64,000 nt of DNA from Alphaproteobacteria bacterium (GTDB taxonomy: Bacteria > Pseudomonadota > Alphaproteobacteria > Caulobacterales > Maricaulaceae): the NCBI GenBank assembly GCA_016124205.1, contig WGOD01000001.1:434001-498000 (forward strand), read 5' to 3'. The notes beneath the pieces were generated by a model. That model saw nothing but the letters and a program-made list of their open reading frames with translations, made no database searches and had not been told where the DNA came from. Of the stretch, positions 45,382 through 55,067 are shown one piece after another; within the stretch, counting starts at the first letter, position 1; every line of letters begins with the position of its first letter. The position numbers and the translations under genes were made by a program.

Positions 45382-46620
45382 CTAGGTGAGAAACTCGCGC
45401 GCCTTGTTCAAGGCGCTGAGGAAGGCGTCAACATCTTCGGGCGTGTTGTAGACGGCGAAACTGGCGCGTGCGCTGGCACTGACGCCCATCCGCCGCATCA
45501 GTGGCTGGGCGCAGTGGTGCCCTGCCCGTACCGCCACGCCGTAGCGGTCGAGGATTTGCGCGATGTCGTGCGGGTGCGCCCAGTCGGCGGCGAAGGACAG
45601 GATGGCGCCCTTCTCCTGCGCCGTGCCGAGAATGCGGATACCTTCCATTTCGGACAGGCCTTGCGTGGCACGGTCGAGCAACGACTTCTCATGCTCCATT
45701 ACGGCCGTCCGGTCGAGGCCGGTCATCCAGTCGATGGCCGCGCCCAGTCCGATGACGTCTGCGATGGAGGGCGTGCCCGCTTCGAATTTGTGCGGCACGT
45801 CGGCGAAGGTCACGCCATCCTCGAACACATCGGCGATCATCTCGCCACCGCCGAGGAAGGGCGGCAGGCGATCAAGCCAGTCGCCAGACGCGTAGAGCGC
45901 CCCGGCCCCGGTCGGGCCATAAAGCTTGTGACCGGTCAGGGCGAAGAAATCGCAACCGATCTCCGACACATCGACGGCCATGTGGACCGCTGATTGCGAG
46001 CCATCGATCAGAACCGCCGCGCCCGTGGCATGCGCCAGTTCCGTGATGCGCTTGGCGTCGGTCGCCGTGCCGAGCACGTTCGACATGTGAGTGATGGCGA
46101 CAAGCTTCGTCTTCGGCCCGATCAGCGCCTCAAGCGCGGCGTAATCGAGTTCACCCGCATCGGTGACCGGAGCCCATTTCACTTCGACCCCCGCGCGCTC
46201 CTTGAGGAGGAGCCAGGGCACGATGTTGGAATGGTGTTCCATCTGGCTGAGGATAATCTCGTCCCCGGGCTTCAGCGTGCTGCCGAAGCTGTAGGCGACG
46301 AGGTTGATCGCCTCGGTCGTGCCGCGGGTCAGGACAATCTGTTCGGGCCGCTCCGAGCCGATGAAGCGCGCGATCTTTTCCCGGCCGCCTTCGAAGGCCG
46401 CCGTCGCCTCGTTGGCGAGCGTATGCAGGCCCCGGTGCACATTGGCGTAGCTGTTTTCGTAGACGCCGCTGACCGCATCGATCACGGCACGCGGCTTCTG
46501 GGCCGAGGCCGCGCTGTCGAGATAGACGAGCGGATTGCCGTTCACTTCGCGTTTCAGGATCGGGAACTGGTCCCGAATCGCGGCGACATCGAGCGTCGGG
46601 GGCTTCACGGGGGCGTTCAT
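45382..46620 (-). CDS. sufS: cysteine desulfurase SufS (412 aa)
   Basis: Group II PLP-dependent desulfurase that supplies sulfur for cluster assembly. Visible are YLDSAASAQKPRAVIDAV, the PLP-Lys in FALTGHKLYGPTGAGALYA, and the catalytic Cys in VAVRAGHHCAQPLMRR (about 369), which matches SufS rather than IscS. Length is right. The start overlaps the sufD stop by 4 bases. SufE, its usual activator in other bacteria, was not seen in this operon. A second, IscS-type desulfurase is encoded near the operon start. Confidence 0.96.
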   Translation of the reverse strand: MNAPVKPPTLDVAAIRDQFPILKREVNGNPLVYLDSAASAQKPRAVIDAVSGVYENSYANVHRGLHTLANEATAAFEGGREKIARFIGSERPEQIVLTRGTTEAINLVAYSFGSTLKPGDEIILSQMEHHSNIVPWLLLKERAGVEVKWAPVTDAGELDYAALEALIGPKTKLVAITHMSNVLGTATDAKRITELAHATGAAVLIDGSQSAVHMAVDVSEIGCDFFALTGHKLYGPTGAGALYASGDWLDRLPPFLGGGEMIADVFEDGVTFADVPHKFEAGTPSIADVIGLGAAIDWMTGLDRTAVMEHEKSLLDRATQGLSEMEGIRILGTAQEKGAILSFAADWAHPHDIAQILDRYGVAVRAGHHCAQPLMRRMGVSASARASFAVYNTPEDVDAFLSALNKAREFLT

Positions 46621-47723
46621 GACAGCACCTCCAGACCCGTCACCAGGTCTTCAAGCAGCGAGTCACGGATCTGCGGATCGCGAATCCGATCAAGCGGTTC
46701 GGCAAGGAAGCTGCGGATCAGAATCGCCCGCGCCTGCGCCTCGGGCAGGCCGCGCTGGCGCATGTAGAACAGCGCCGTTTCATCGATCGCACCGAGCGCA
46801 TTGCCGTGCGCGCACTGCACGTCGTCGGCATAGATTTCGAGTTCGGGCTTGGCGTCGATCTCCGCCCGCTCGCCCAGCATCAGGGCACGGTGCGTCATGC
46901 GCGCGTCGGTGCGCTGCGCCTCGCGTTCGACATGAATCTTGCCCTGGAAGACGCCGTGACCGTGCGACGCAACCGCGCCCTTGGTCAATTGCGAAAGATT
47001 GCCATCCGGGCCGGAGATATTGGCGGTCGTCGTCAGATCGGCATGTCGGTTCGGCGCGAGCAGATAGACCGCATCCATCACCGCCTCGGCCTTCGCGCCG
47101 GGATGGGCGAGATGGGTTTCGAGACGGATCAGCTTGCCGCCGAAGGTCAGCGTCGTCTGGCGCAGGGTTGCGCCCTCGCCCAGATCGACCCCACCGGACA
47201 GCGCGAGGATGCCGGGGCAGTCGCCGGTCGAGACGATGCGGTCGAGCGAGGCGCCCTCGCCGATCCGGTAAAGCACCGCGATGTTCGCGAAACCGCCGTC
47301 CGCGACGCTCAGGCGCTCAAATACCTGCGCCGACACACCCGCCGGCACTTCGACCACATAGATGACGTGACCAACGCCGGCCGAGGCCGACAGGTCGAGC
47401 GAGAGGCTTTCGCCATCGCTGAGCGTATAGATGCGCGCTTCCCCGCCGAGCGCACCGGCGAGGCGTGGCAGCATATCGGTCGGGGCATGGGTGACGGGCA
47501 ATTTCGCATCCGGCTCACGTGATCCGGCGATCGAGATCTTGCCGGTCTCGGTGATATTGCCGGTCAGACGGCGCAGATCGGTCCACTTCCAGGCTTCGTC
47601 ACGCTTGTTCGGCAGGCCACGATTTTCCAACGCCGCGCGCGTGGCCGCGCGCCAGCCGGTCGCGCCGTCCAGCGCGTCGAGCAGAGCCGTCTCGGCGGGA
47701 GTGAGGGTCATCTGAACCGTCAC
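46617..47723 (-). CDS. sufD: Fe-S cluster assembly scaffold SufD (368 aa)
   Basis: Partner of SufB in the SufBC2D scaffold. The conserved C-terminal beta-helix and helical regions show FGGKLIRLETHLAHPGAKAEAVMDAVYLL, FQGKIHVEREAQRTDARMTHRALMLGERAEIDAKPELEIYADDVQCAHGNALGAIDETALFYMRQRGL and the His in CAHG, which is important for iron delivery in SufD. It overlaps sufC upstream and sufS downstream by 4 bases each. Confidence 0.96.
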   Translation of the reverse strand: MTVQMTLTPAETALLDALDGATGWRAATRAALENRGLPNKRDEAWKWTDLRRLTGNITETGKISIAGSREPDAKLPVTHAPTDMLPRLAGALGGEARIYTLSDGESLSLDLSASAGVGHVIYVVEVPAGVSAQVFERLSVADGGFANIAVLYRIGEGASLDRIVSTGDCPGILALSGGVDLGEGATLRQTTLTFGGKLIRLETHLAHPGAKAEAVMDAVYLLAPNRHADLTTTANISGPDGNLSQLTKGAVASHGHGVFQGKIHVEREAQRTDARMTHRALMLGERAEIDAKPELEIYADDVQCAHGNALGAIDETALFYMRQRGLPEAQARAILIRSFLAEPLDRIRDPQIRDSLLEDLVTGLEVLS

Positions 47724-48478
47724 GCCGCCCTCACATACTTGTCGTAGCCCTCGGCCTCGAGCTCCTTGGCGAGTTCCGGACCGCCGGACGCCACGATGCG
47801 GCCAGCGCTCATCACGTGGACCCTGTCCGGCGCGATATAGTCGAGCAGGCGCTGATAGTGCGTGATGACCAGCATGGCGCGGTCCGGCGAGCGGAGCGCG
47901 TTGACGCCCTCGGACACGACTTTCAGCGCGTCGATGTCGAGGCCGGAGTCGGTTTCGTCGAGAATGAGGAAGCGCGGTTCGAGCACGAGCGCCTGCAGGA
48001 TTTCCATCCGCTTTTTTTCACCGCCGGAAAACCCGACATTCACGGGCCGCTTCAACATATCCATGGATACGTTGAGGATTGCAGCCTTTTCGCGGATCAG
48101 GCGCATGAAGTCCGGGGCCGAAACCTCGTCCTCACTGCGTGCCTTGCGCTGGGCGTTCAGCGCCTCGCGGATGAAGGTCAGGGTCGGCACGCCGGGAATC
48201 TCGACCGGATACTGGAAGGACAGGTAGAGGCCGCGTGCGGCGCGTTCTTCCGGTTCCAGTTCGCCGATGTCCTCGCCCTCGAAACTGACCTTGCCGTCGG
48301 TGAGGTCATAGCCATCGCGGCCGGTCAGGACGTAGGACAGGGTCGACTTGCCCGAGCCGTTCGGGCCCATGATGGCGTGCACCTCGCCCTTCGGGACGGA
48401 CAGGTCCAGCCCCTTCAGGATCGGCTTCTCGCCATTGTCGACGGAGGCGTGGAGGTTTGAAATTTCAAGCATCGGCAT
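47720..48478 (-). CDS. sufC: Fe-S cluster assembly ATPase SufC (252 aa)
   Basis: ABC-type ATPase that drives the SufBCD scaffold; soluble, without membrane domains. Walker A GPNGSGKSTLSYVLTG, signature GFSGGEKKRMEILQ, Walker B RFLILDETDSGLDIDA and the switch His in VITHYQRLLDYI are all present. The start at 48478 is supported by GAGG upstream, and an ATG 6 bases later is possible. It follows a 44-base gap after the three unknown genes that separate it from sufB, the only appreciable gap in the cluster before sufA. Confidence 0.97.
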   Translation of the reverse strand: MPMLEISNLHASVDNGEKPILKGLDLSVPKGEVHAIMGPNGSGKSTLSYVLTGRDGYDLTDGKVSFEGEDIGELEPEERAARGLYLSFQYPVEIPGVPTLTFIREALNAQRKARSEDEVSAPDFMRLIREKAAILNVSMDMLKRPVNVGFSGGEKKRMEILQALVLEPRFLILDETDSGLDIDALKVVSEGVNALRSPDRAMLVITHYQRLLDYIAPDRVHVMSAGRIVASGGPELAKELEAEGYDKYVRAA

Positions 48479-48522
48479 GGGGAGGTCCTCTCGGGCGGTC
48501 GAGCCGCCTCTTGTTCTTCGGA

Positions 48523-49116
48523 TCAGTCGTTGCTCAGAACCGCGGCGCAGTAGAAGTCTTCGCCGCGACCGATCTGGCCAGTTGCCAGCGTGCAGGTCGC
48601 GGTGTCTTCGTCTTCGAAAGTGATGGCCACGGTCGCTTCGTGATCAAGCGCCTCGCCGTTCCAGGTGTAGAAGCTGGCGAAATGCTCCACCGCGCTGGAA
48701 CGCGCCTGGACGACGAACAGGCCGGGCAAGACGGGTTCGAAAGTGTGGCCGCTGAGCTCCCGGCTCGCGAGCGCGTAGCCGTCCTCACCGCCCATGATCA
48801 ACAGCATTTCGGTGTTCACATTGCCGGTGATCAGCGGGACGAGAATGTCCTCGAAGCCGTTGCCGTCGAGGTCTTCAAGACGCGGATAGAAGAAGCTCTC
48901 GGTCTCGAACTCATCGGTCCACAGGCAATCGCCGTCGGCATTCGTGACGATCAGAATGCCTCGTTCGCCCCATTCGCCGGGTTCGAAAGAGAAGGAGGCG
49001 GTGTTGCCATTCGCGGTGGTCAGAACACAGTCCTGATGCGTGCCCTCGTATTCCAGCGCATCGCAGGACGGCAGCGACGCAGTTTGAAGCGCCAGTGCGG
49101 CAATCGCGGAAATCAT
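48523..49116 (-). CDS. hypothetical exported protein in the suf operon (197 aa)
   Basis: Unrecognised, acidic protein beginning with a short hydrophobic stretch (MISAIAALALQTASLPSCDAL) that may be a signal peptide. Beta-rich sequence follows, with GDCLWTDEFETESFFYPRLEDLDGNGFEDILVPLI. The phrase LEDLDGNGFEDILV resembles the D-x-D-G-x-G/N-x-x-D calcium or FG-GAP/VCBS-type loop. Four Cys are spread through the protein. It overlaps the upstream 91-residue gene by 4 bases. Its location in an iron-sulfur assembly operon is unexpected for an exported protein. Confidence 0.7.
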   Translation of the reverse strand: MISAIAALALQTASLPSCDALEYEGTHQDCVLTTANGNTASFSFEPGEWGERGILIVTNADGDCLWTDEFETESFFYPRLEDLDGNGFEDILVPLITGNVNTEMLLIMGGEDGYALASRELSGHTFEPVLPGLFVVQARSSAVEHFASFYTWNGEALDHEATVAITFEDEDTATCTLATGQIGRGEDFYCAAVLSND

Positions 49117-49388
49117 GACCCTGCCCTTCCCTTGTAGTCCGCGAGCGAACGCTCCGGATCGACCTTGTCACGCACGCTCAGAATGAAGACGCCGATGCCC
49201 ATCAGAACACCGGCAGCGATGCCGACGACTTGCATCAGCGGCGAGCCGCCCGCGTCGAGCACGACGGTCACGAAGACGGCGAGCGCCGCCGCCAGCGCGA
49301 ACGTCACGAACCAGCCGACAGGCGAGACCGGCGCAAAGGCGCTGTTCTTCTTCGACGGGTCGAGGCGGGCGAACCAGTAAGCGCTCAT
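49113..49388 (-). CDS. hypothetical small two-helix membrane protein in the suf operon (91 aa)
   Basis: Small protein with two hydrophobic segments (about 25-45 and 53-69) separated by DAGGSPL, and a charged tail RDKVDPERSLADYKGRAGS. The N-terminus [25 protein letters not shown] is conserved-looking but unknown to me. It overlaps both neighbours by 4 bases, so it belongs to the co-translated block between sufB and sufC. No functional motif is visible. Confidence 0.7.
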   Translation of the reverse strand: MSAYWFARLDPSKKNSAFAPVSPVGWFVTFALAAALAVFVTVVLDAGGSPLMQVVGIAAGVLMGIGVFILSVRDKVDPERSLADYKGRAGS

Positions 49389-49848
49389 TCCACCACCTCC
49401 GGCGACCAGGTGGTGTCACGGGTGTTCTGGTCAAAGACGAGCCGCCATTCGCCGGCCTCTTCCTCGAACACCAGCGTCAGCCAGTTCACGCGCGGTCCGG
49501 CCTCGTCGGTGTAGGTCGCGCGCAGCGAGGCGACGGCCATGTGGTGACTTTCCACAATCCGGTCGACCTCGAAGGTCATGGTCCAGCCCGGCGTGGCGAA
49601 CCACTCGGTGTGGAAGGCGATCGCTTCATCCCGCGTACGCATGATCTCGCCACCCGGGAAGATGATCGTCAGATCCTCGCCCGTCGTGATCGTGTCGATA
49701 TAGGCGTCGAGATCGCGGTTCGTGACCGCGTCCATGTGCGCCTGCAGCGTCGCCTCGAACGAGCGTTCGGTCTGGTGGTGGTCGGCAATGGCCAGACCCG
49801 TTGTCGCCAGCACGAAGGCGGTCGCAAACATGGTGATCCGGATGCTCA

Positions 49849-49852
<4 letters not shown>
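49385..49852 (-). CDS. exported NTF2/SnoaL-like protein in the suf operon (155 aa)
   Basis: Probable periplasmic protein with signal peptide ([20 protein letters not shown], cleavage near AIA-D). An NTF2-like fold follows: helix [25 protein letters not shown], strand [11 protein letters not shown], helix [13 protein letters not shown], then [28 protein letters not shown] and [20 protein letters not shown]. The helix shares DLDAY-type spacing with the nuo-operon NTF2-like protein (DLDAF). The active-site pocket chemistry is unknown. It overlaps sufB and the next gene by 4 bases each. Confidence 0.8.
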
Positions 49853-51365
<1,513 letters not shown>

Positions 51366-51366
<1 letters not shown>

Positions 51367-52514
51367 CAGGCAATCTCCTTCAGCCTGGGCGCGACCCGCG
51401 CGTATTCGCGCGTCCACGCCGCAATGAATGTGTCGATGTCGGCCTCGGTCGTGTTCCAACCGAGACTGACGCGAATGCCGCAGCGCGCGAGGTCTTCACC
51501 CACGATGGCGGTCCACGGGCGCGGCGCGGTCGATTTGCCGGACGAGCAGGCTGAACCGGCGCTGATACAGATGCCCGCGAGATCGAGCGCAATCACCTGC
51601 ATGCCGCCATCCCAGCCCGGAATGGCAATCGCCAGACAATTGGGCGTGCGGGGCGCATCGCCGCCAATGACAACAGCATGGGGCGCGGCGGCGCGGATGG
51701 CAGTCTCCGCCTTGTCCCGCAACGCGGCCAGCCCGGTGTAATGTTCCTGATCGCGCACAGCGGCCTCAACCGCAGCGGCGAACCCGCAAGCGCCCGGAAC
51801 ATTCTCGGTTCCCGAGCGGCGGCCCTTTTCCTGACCCCCGCCGCGACGCGGCAGGTCGCACGGCGCGTCGCACGACACGATCAAAGCGCCGACACCCTGC
51901 GGGCCGCCGACCTTGTGCGCGGAGATCGAGGCATAGTGCGCGCCGGAGCGGCCGAAATGGAAACCGGTCTTGCCAAGCGTCTGGACGGCATCGACGAGCA
52001 GCAGGCCATCGGCGGCGCGGATCATCGCGCCCGCCTCGTCCACCGGCTGGATCACGCCGGTCTCGCTGGTCACCGCCTGCAGGCAGACAAAGGGCCGGCC
52101 ATCGACGGCGCGATCCCAGTTCGCCAGCCGGGATTCGAGCCAGTGCAGGTCGATCTGGCCGCTGGGCAGGGCCGGAACGACTTCAACGGTATAGCCGGTG
52201 GCATGCGCGCCCATATAGGCTGCGTCGTGCTCCAGCACCGAAACGAGGATCTTCTTCACATCCGGGCAGGTCAGCGCCGCAGCGATGGCGAGATTGTTCG
52301 ATTCCGTACCCCCGGACGTGAAGGTCAGGTCCTGCGACCGCGTGCCGATCGCCCGTGCCACGGTCGCGCGCGCATTCTCCAGCAAGGTGCGCGCACAGCG
52401 CCCCGCCCCGTGAACTGAGGACGGATTGCCGCCGACCGCCATGGCTTTCAGCATGGCGTCCCGTGCCTCGGGCCGGATAGGCGAGGTTGCGTTATGATCG
52501 AGATAAACGGGCAA
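51366..52514 (-). CDS. IscS/NifS-type cysteine desulfurase (382 aa)
   Basis: Group I PLP desulfurase. [31 protein letters not shown], the PLP-Lys in [13 protein letters not shown] (about 203) and the mobile-loop catalytic Cys in [11 protein letters not shown] (about 332) place it with NifS/IscS, distinct from the SufS of the same operon. It follows iscR by 3 bases. Two desulfurases in one suf operon is known in alphaproteobacteria. The first may serve other sulfur pathways or regulate operon flux. Confidence 0.94.
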
Positions 52515-52517
52515 AAC

Positions 52518-53009
52518 CTACTCCGCAGCCAGACCCGCGGCATTGACCTTCGGGGCTTTCGAGACGCGGGGATCACTGAACGCCATGCTCGCCGCGCCCA
52601 TGACGCGGTGTTCGACGACATCTTCCAGCGTGATCGAGTTGAAGAAGAGGAAGATGTGCCGGCCAAGCTCGTCCCACACGTCGTGCGTGATGCAGCGCAT
52701 GCCGGTCTTCATGCAGCCCTTCGGGTTGCCCGCGCAGCGGCGCGGATCGATGTCTTCCTCGACAGCCTTGATCACGTCCGACAGGCGGATTTCGTTGGCC
52801 GGACGGGCCAGGCTGTAGCCGCCGCCCGGACCGCGCGCCGACGCCACGACATTGCCGCGGCGCAGCTTGGCGAACAATTGTTCGAGATAGGAGAGCGAGA
52901 TCGCCTGCCGCGAGGCGATGTCGGCCAGCGTGACGGGACCTTCGCCGTCGCGCGAGGCCAGATCGGCCATCGCCATCACCGCATAGCGGCCCTTGGTGCT
53001 CAACTTCAT
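52518..53009 (-). CDS. iscR: Rrf2-family Fe-S-responsive regulator, IscR type (163 aa)
   Basis: Winged-helix repressor expected to sense cluster status and control the operon it heads. N-terminal MKLSTKGRYAVMAMADLASRDGEGPVTLADIASRQAISLSYLEQLFAKLRRGNVVASARGPGGGYSLARP is classic IscR/Rrf2. The cluster-ligand cysteines are C92, C99 and C106, spaced six residues apart rather than the five of E. coli IscR. Glu at the end of helix 2 (YLEQLF) and GPGGGY fit IscR specificity. A promoter with an internal GACT-N5-GGTC inverted repeat lies upstream (53106-53134), consistent with autoregulation. Confidence 0.93.
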   Translation of the reverse strand: MKLSTKGRYAVMAMADLASRDGEGPVTLADIASRQAISLSYLEQLFAKLRRGNVVASARGPGGGYSLARPANEIRLSDVIKAVEEDIDPRRCAGNPKGCMKTGMRCITHDVWDELGRHIFLFFNSITLEDVVEHRVMGAASMAFSDPRVSKAPKVNAAGLAAE

Positions 53010-53105
53010 GACATTCCTCCCCTTAAGGCTCGCATCGCCCGGGTCGCCTGTGCTATCAGGCCCGCCATCTCAACCAGCGTTCTGCTGGCTTCATCGCAGG
53101 AACTA

Positions 53106-53134
53106 ATTATCTGACCATTGGAGTCAAGAATTAA
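53106..53134 (-). promoter_or_regulatory. iscR-suf promoter with candidate IscR operator in the spacer
   Basis: Minus strand TTAATT (53134-53129), exactly 17 bases, then GATAAT (53111-53106, 5 of 6 to consensus), about 95 bases before the iscR ATG. The spacer is filled by the inverted repeat TGAC-N7-GTCA (53126-53112), reading TTGACTCCAATGGTCAG. Its GACT-N5-GGTC core differs at one base from the E. coli type 1 IscR core GACT-N5-AGTC. A repressor bound there would block RNA polymerase. Regulation is inferred, not shown. Confidence 0.6.
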
Positions 53135-53220
53135 CGCGGCAGATTAGCGCACCTTGGCGCAGCGATACGCCGCTTACCTGACTGGAATGGTAGGGTATCA
53201 CAGATCGGACCTTTTGCAGC

Positions 53221-53886
53221 ATGCCTGACGTCATCATTCCCGGCCCGGCCGGCCGCATCGAAGGCAAGTACAGCCCCGGCAAGGGCGAGACCCCGCCGAT
53301 TGCGCTGATTCTCCACGCTCACCCCCTGGGTGGCGGTCATATGGAGAATGTCTCCTCGCTGATGATGTACGACATCTTCCGCAAGCGCGGCTTCGCGACC
53401 CTGCGGTTCAATTTCCGCGGCGTGGGACGCAGCGAAGGCACCTATGATCAGGGCCTTGGCGAATTGTCCGACGCGGCGACCGCGCTCGACTGGATCCAGA
53501 CCTACAACGGCAATGCGCCCTTCTCCTGGGTGGCGGGGCATTCCTTCGGCGCGTGGATCGGCATGCAGCTTCTGATGCGCCGCCCGGAAGTGGCCGGCTT
53601 CATCTCGGTCGCGCCGCCGACCAACATGTACGACTTCACATTCCTTGCGCCCTGCCCGGCCTCCGGCCTGATCGTCCATGGCAGCGACGACCGCATCGTC
53701 CCGGCCGACGACATGGAGCGGGTGATGAGCAAGGTGCGCGCCCAGAAGGGCATCGACATCCGCCGCCAGATCGAACCCGGCGCGGGTCACATGTTCACCA
53801 ATCACATGGAACAGCTGGAAAAGCGGATCGAGGACTATCTCGACGAGCGCCTGCCCATCGTGTTCCGGGAACGCACGTCGGAATAG
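53221..53886 (+). CDS. alpha/beta hydrolase (221 aa)
   Basis: Serine hydrolase fold. LILHAHPLGGGHMENVS is the oxyanion-side strand and HxxP loop, and RFNFRGVGRSEG is the family signature. The nucleophile elbow is VAGHSFGAW (Ser near 103), the acid is in LIVHGSDDRIVP, and the His in EPGAGHMFTNH. This subfamily of about 220 residues (GxSxG with HPHP-like N-terminus) is widespread in proteobacteria and poorly characterised. It diverges from iscR and converges with anmK, leaving a single base between the two genes. Confidence 0.88.
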   Translation: MPDVIIPGPAGRIEGKYSPGKGETPPIALILHAHPLGGGHMENVSSLMMYDIFRKRGFATLRFNFRGVGRSEGTYDQGLGELSDAATALDWIQTYNGNAPFSWVAGHSFGAWIGMQLLMRRPEVAGFISVAPPTNMYDFTFLAPCPASGLIVHGSDDRIVPADDMERVMSKVRAQKGIDIRRQIEPGAGHMFTNHMEQLEKRIEDYLDERLPIVFRERTSE

Positions 53887-53887
53887 G

Positions 53888-54994
53888 TCAGGCCCGCGCG
53901 ATCTCGCCGCCGGTCATCGGCTCGGGGACGCCGGTCGTCGTCGGGATGGAGAGCGGCACGCCGCGCACCGAGCGGACGGCAAGCCAGGCGAAGGCCTGTG
54001 CCTCCATCAGATCGCCATTCCATCCCGCGGCCTCGACCGGCTCGACCGGACAACCCGCCGCCTGAGCGATCGCATCCATCATCGACGGATTCTTGCGGCC
54101 GCCGCCTGTGGCCAGAATGCGTTGCGGCGCCCCCATGGAGCGGATCGCATCGCCGCCCGTCTTCGCGGTGAAGGCCGTCAGCGTCGCCGCGCCGTCCGCC
54201 GGGGACAGACCGTCGACCGGCTTCAGCGAGAAATCCCACCGGTCGAGCGATTTCGGCGGCGCCTTCGCGAAGAAGGGGTGCTCCATCAGCGCCGCGAGCG
54301 CCTTGGCATCGACCGCCCCCGCGCGCGCCAGCTGACCGTCGCGGTCAAAGTTCTCGGTCGTGTGCCGGGCGCACCAGGCATCGAGGAGGCCGCTCGCCGG
54401 TCCGGTGTCGAAGGCGACCGGAGGGCTGTCCGCAGTGAGCCAGGTGACGTTGGCGACACCCCCGAGATTGAGCACGGCAAGCGGCAGGTCCAGCCCGTCG
54501 CGTTCTGCCAGCGCGGCGTGATAGAGCGGCGCGAGGGGCGCGCCATGACCGCCCGCCTCCACATCCATCGTCCGGAAGTCATAGACCACGTCGATGCCGA
54601 GCCGGCGCGCCAGCGCCTCGCCATCGCCGAGCTGACGCGTCGCGCCGGGCAGGTCGCCAGCCGGCGCGCGATGCAGCACGGTCTGGCCGTGAAAGCCGAT
54701 CAGGTCGATGTCGTCGGGGTGGAGGCCATTCTCGCGGATCAGCCGCTGCACGGCATGGGCGTGCGCGTCGATCAGGACATGGTCAGCGGCTTCGAATGCC
54801 TCGGGGTCTTCGCCGTCGAATTTCCACTTCAGCGCAGCGTCCACCGCTGCCTGCAATAGAGCGCGTTCCTTGGGAGCATAGGGCTGTTCCAGGCCGGGGC
54901 CGAACTCGATCAGGGACTCGCCGTCGGTCTCGATCAGGGCGGCATCCACCCCGTCGAGCGACGTCCCGCTCATCAATCCGATGACGCGGTACAT
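53888..54994 (-). CDS. anmK: anhydro-N-acetylmuramic acid kinase (368 aa)
   Basis: Phosphorylates and opens 1,6-anhydro-MurNAc during peptidoglycan recycling, giving MurNAc-6-phosphate. The ATP-binding N-terminus MYRVIGLMSGTSLDGVDAAL, the segment IGFHGQTVLHRA, VLNLGGVANVTWL, FDTGPASGLLDAW and the C-terminal GGGRKNPSMMDAI are diagnostic. The start at 54994 is chosen for AGGGGAGAT upstream; an in-frame ATG at 55021 lies within the divergent tyrS leader. Cell-wall recycling may connect with the transglycosylase and M23 genes elsewhere in the window. Confidence 0.95.
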   Translation of the reverse strand: MYRVIGLMSGTSLDGVDAALIETDGESLIEFGPGLEQPYAPKERALLQAAVDAALKWKFDGEDPEAFEAADHVLIDAHAHAVQRLIRENGLHPDDIDLIGFHGQTVLHRAPAGDLPGATRQLGDGEALARRLGIDVVYDFRTMDVEAGGHGAPLAPLYHAALAERDGLDLPLAVLNLGGVANVTWLTADSPPVAFDTGPASGLLDAWCARHTTENFDRDGQLARAGAVDAKALAALMEHPFFAKAPPKSLDRWDFSLKPVDGLSPADGAATLTAFTAKTGGDAIRSMGAPQRILATGGGRKNPSMMDAIAQAAGCPVEPVEAAGWNGDLMEAQAFAWLAVRSVRGVPLSIPTTTGVPEPMTGGEIARA

Positions 54995-55067
54995 ATCTCC
55001 CCTTTCCGTTTCGGCGCGCACGCCGCTAAAAGACGCAACTCAACCGACCAGTCCGGGAAGCCCGAAG

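Noticed and set aside
53131-53147. CtrA-like box TTAACGCGGCAGATTA
   Set aside because: The second half-site is ATTA rather than TTAA at the required spacing; no other full TTAA-N7-TTAA site was noticed in the gaps read.
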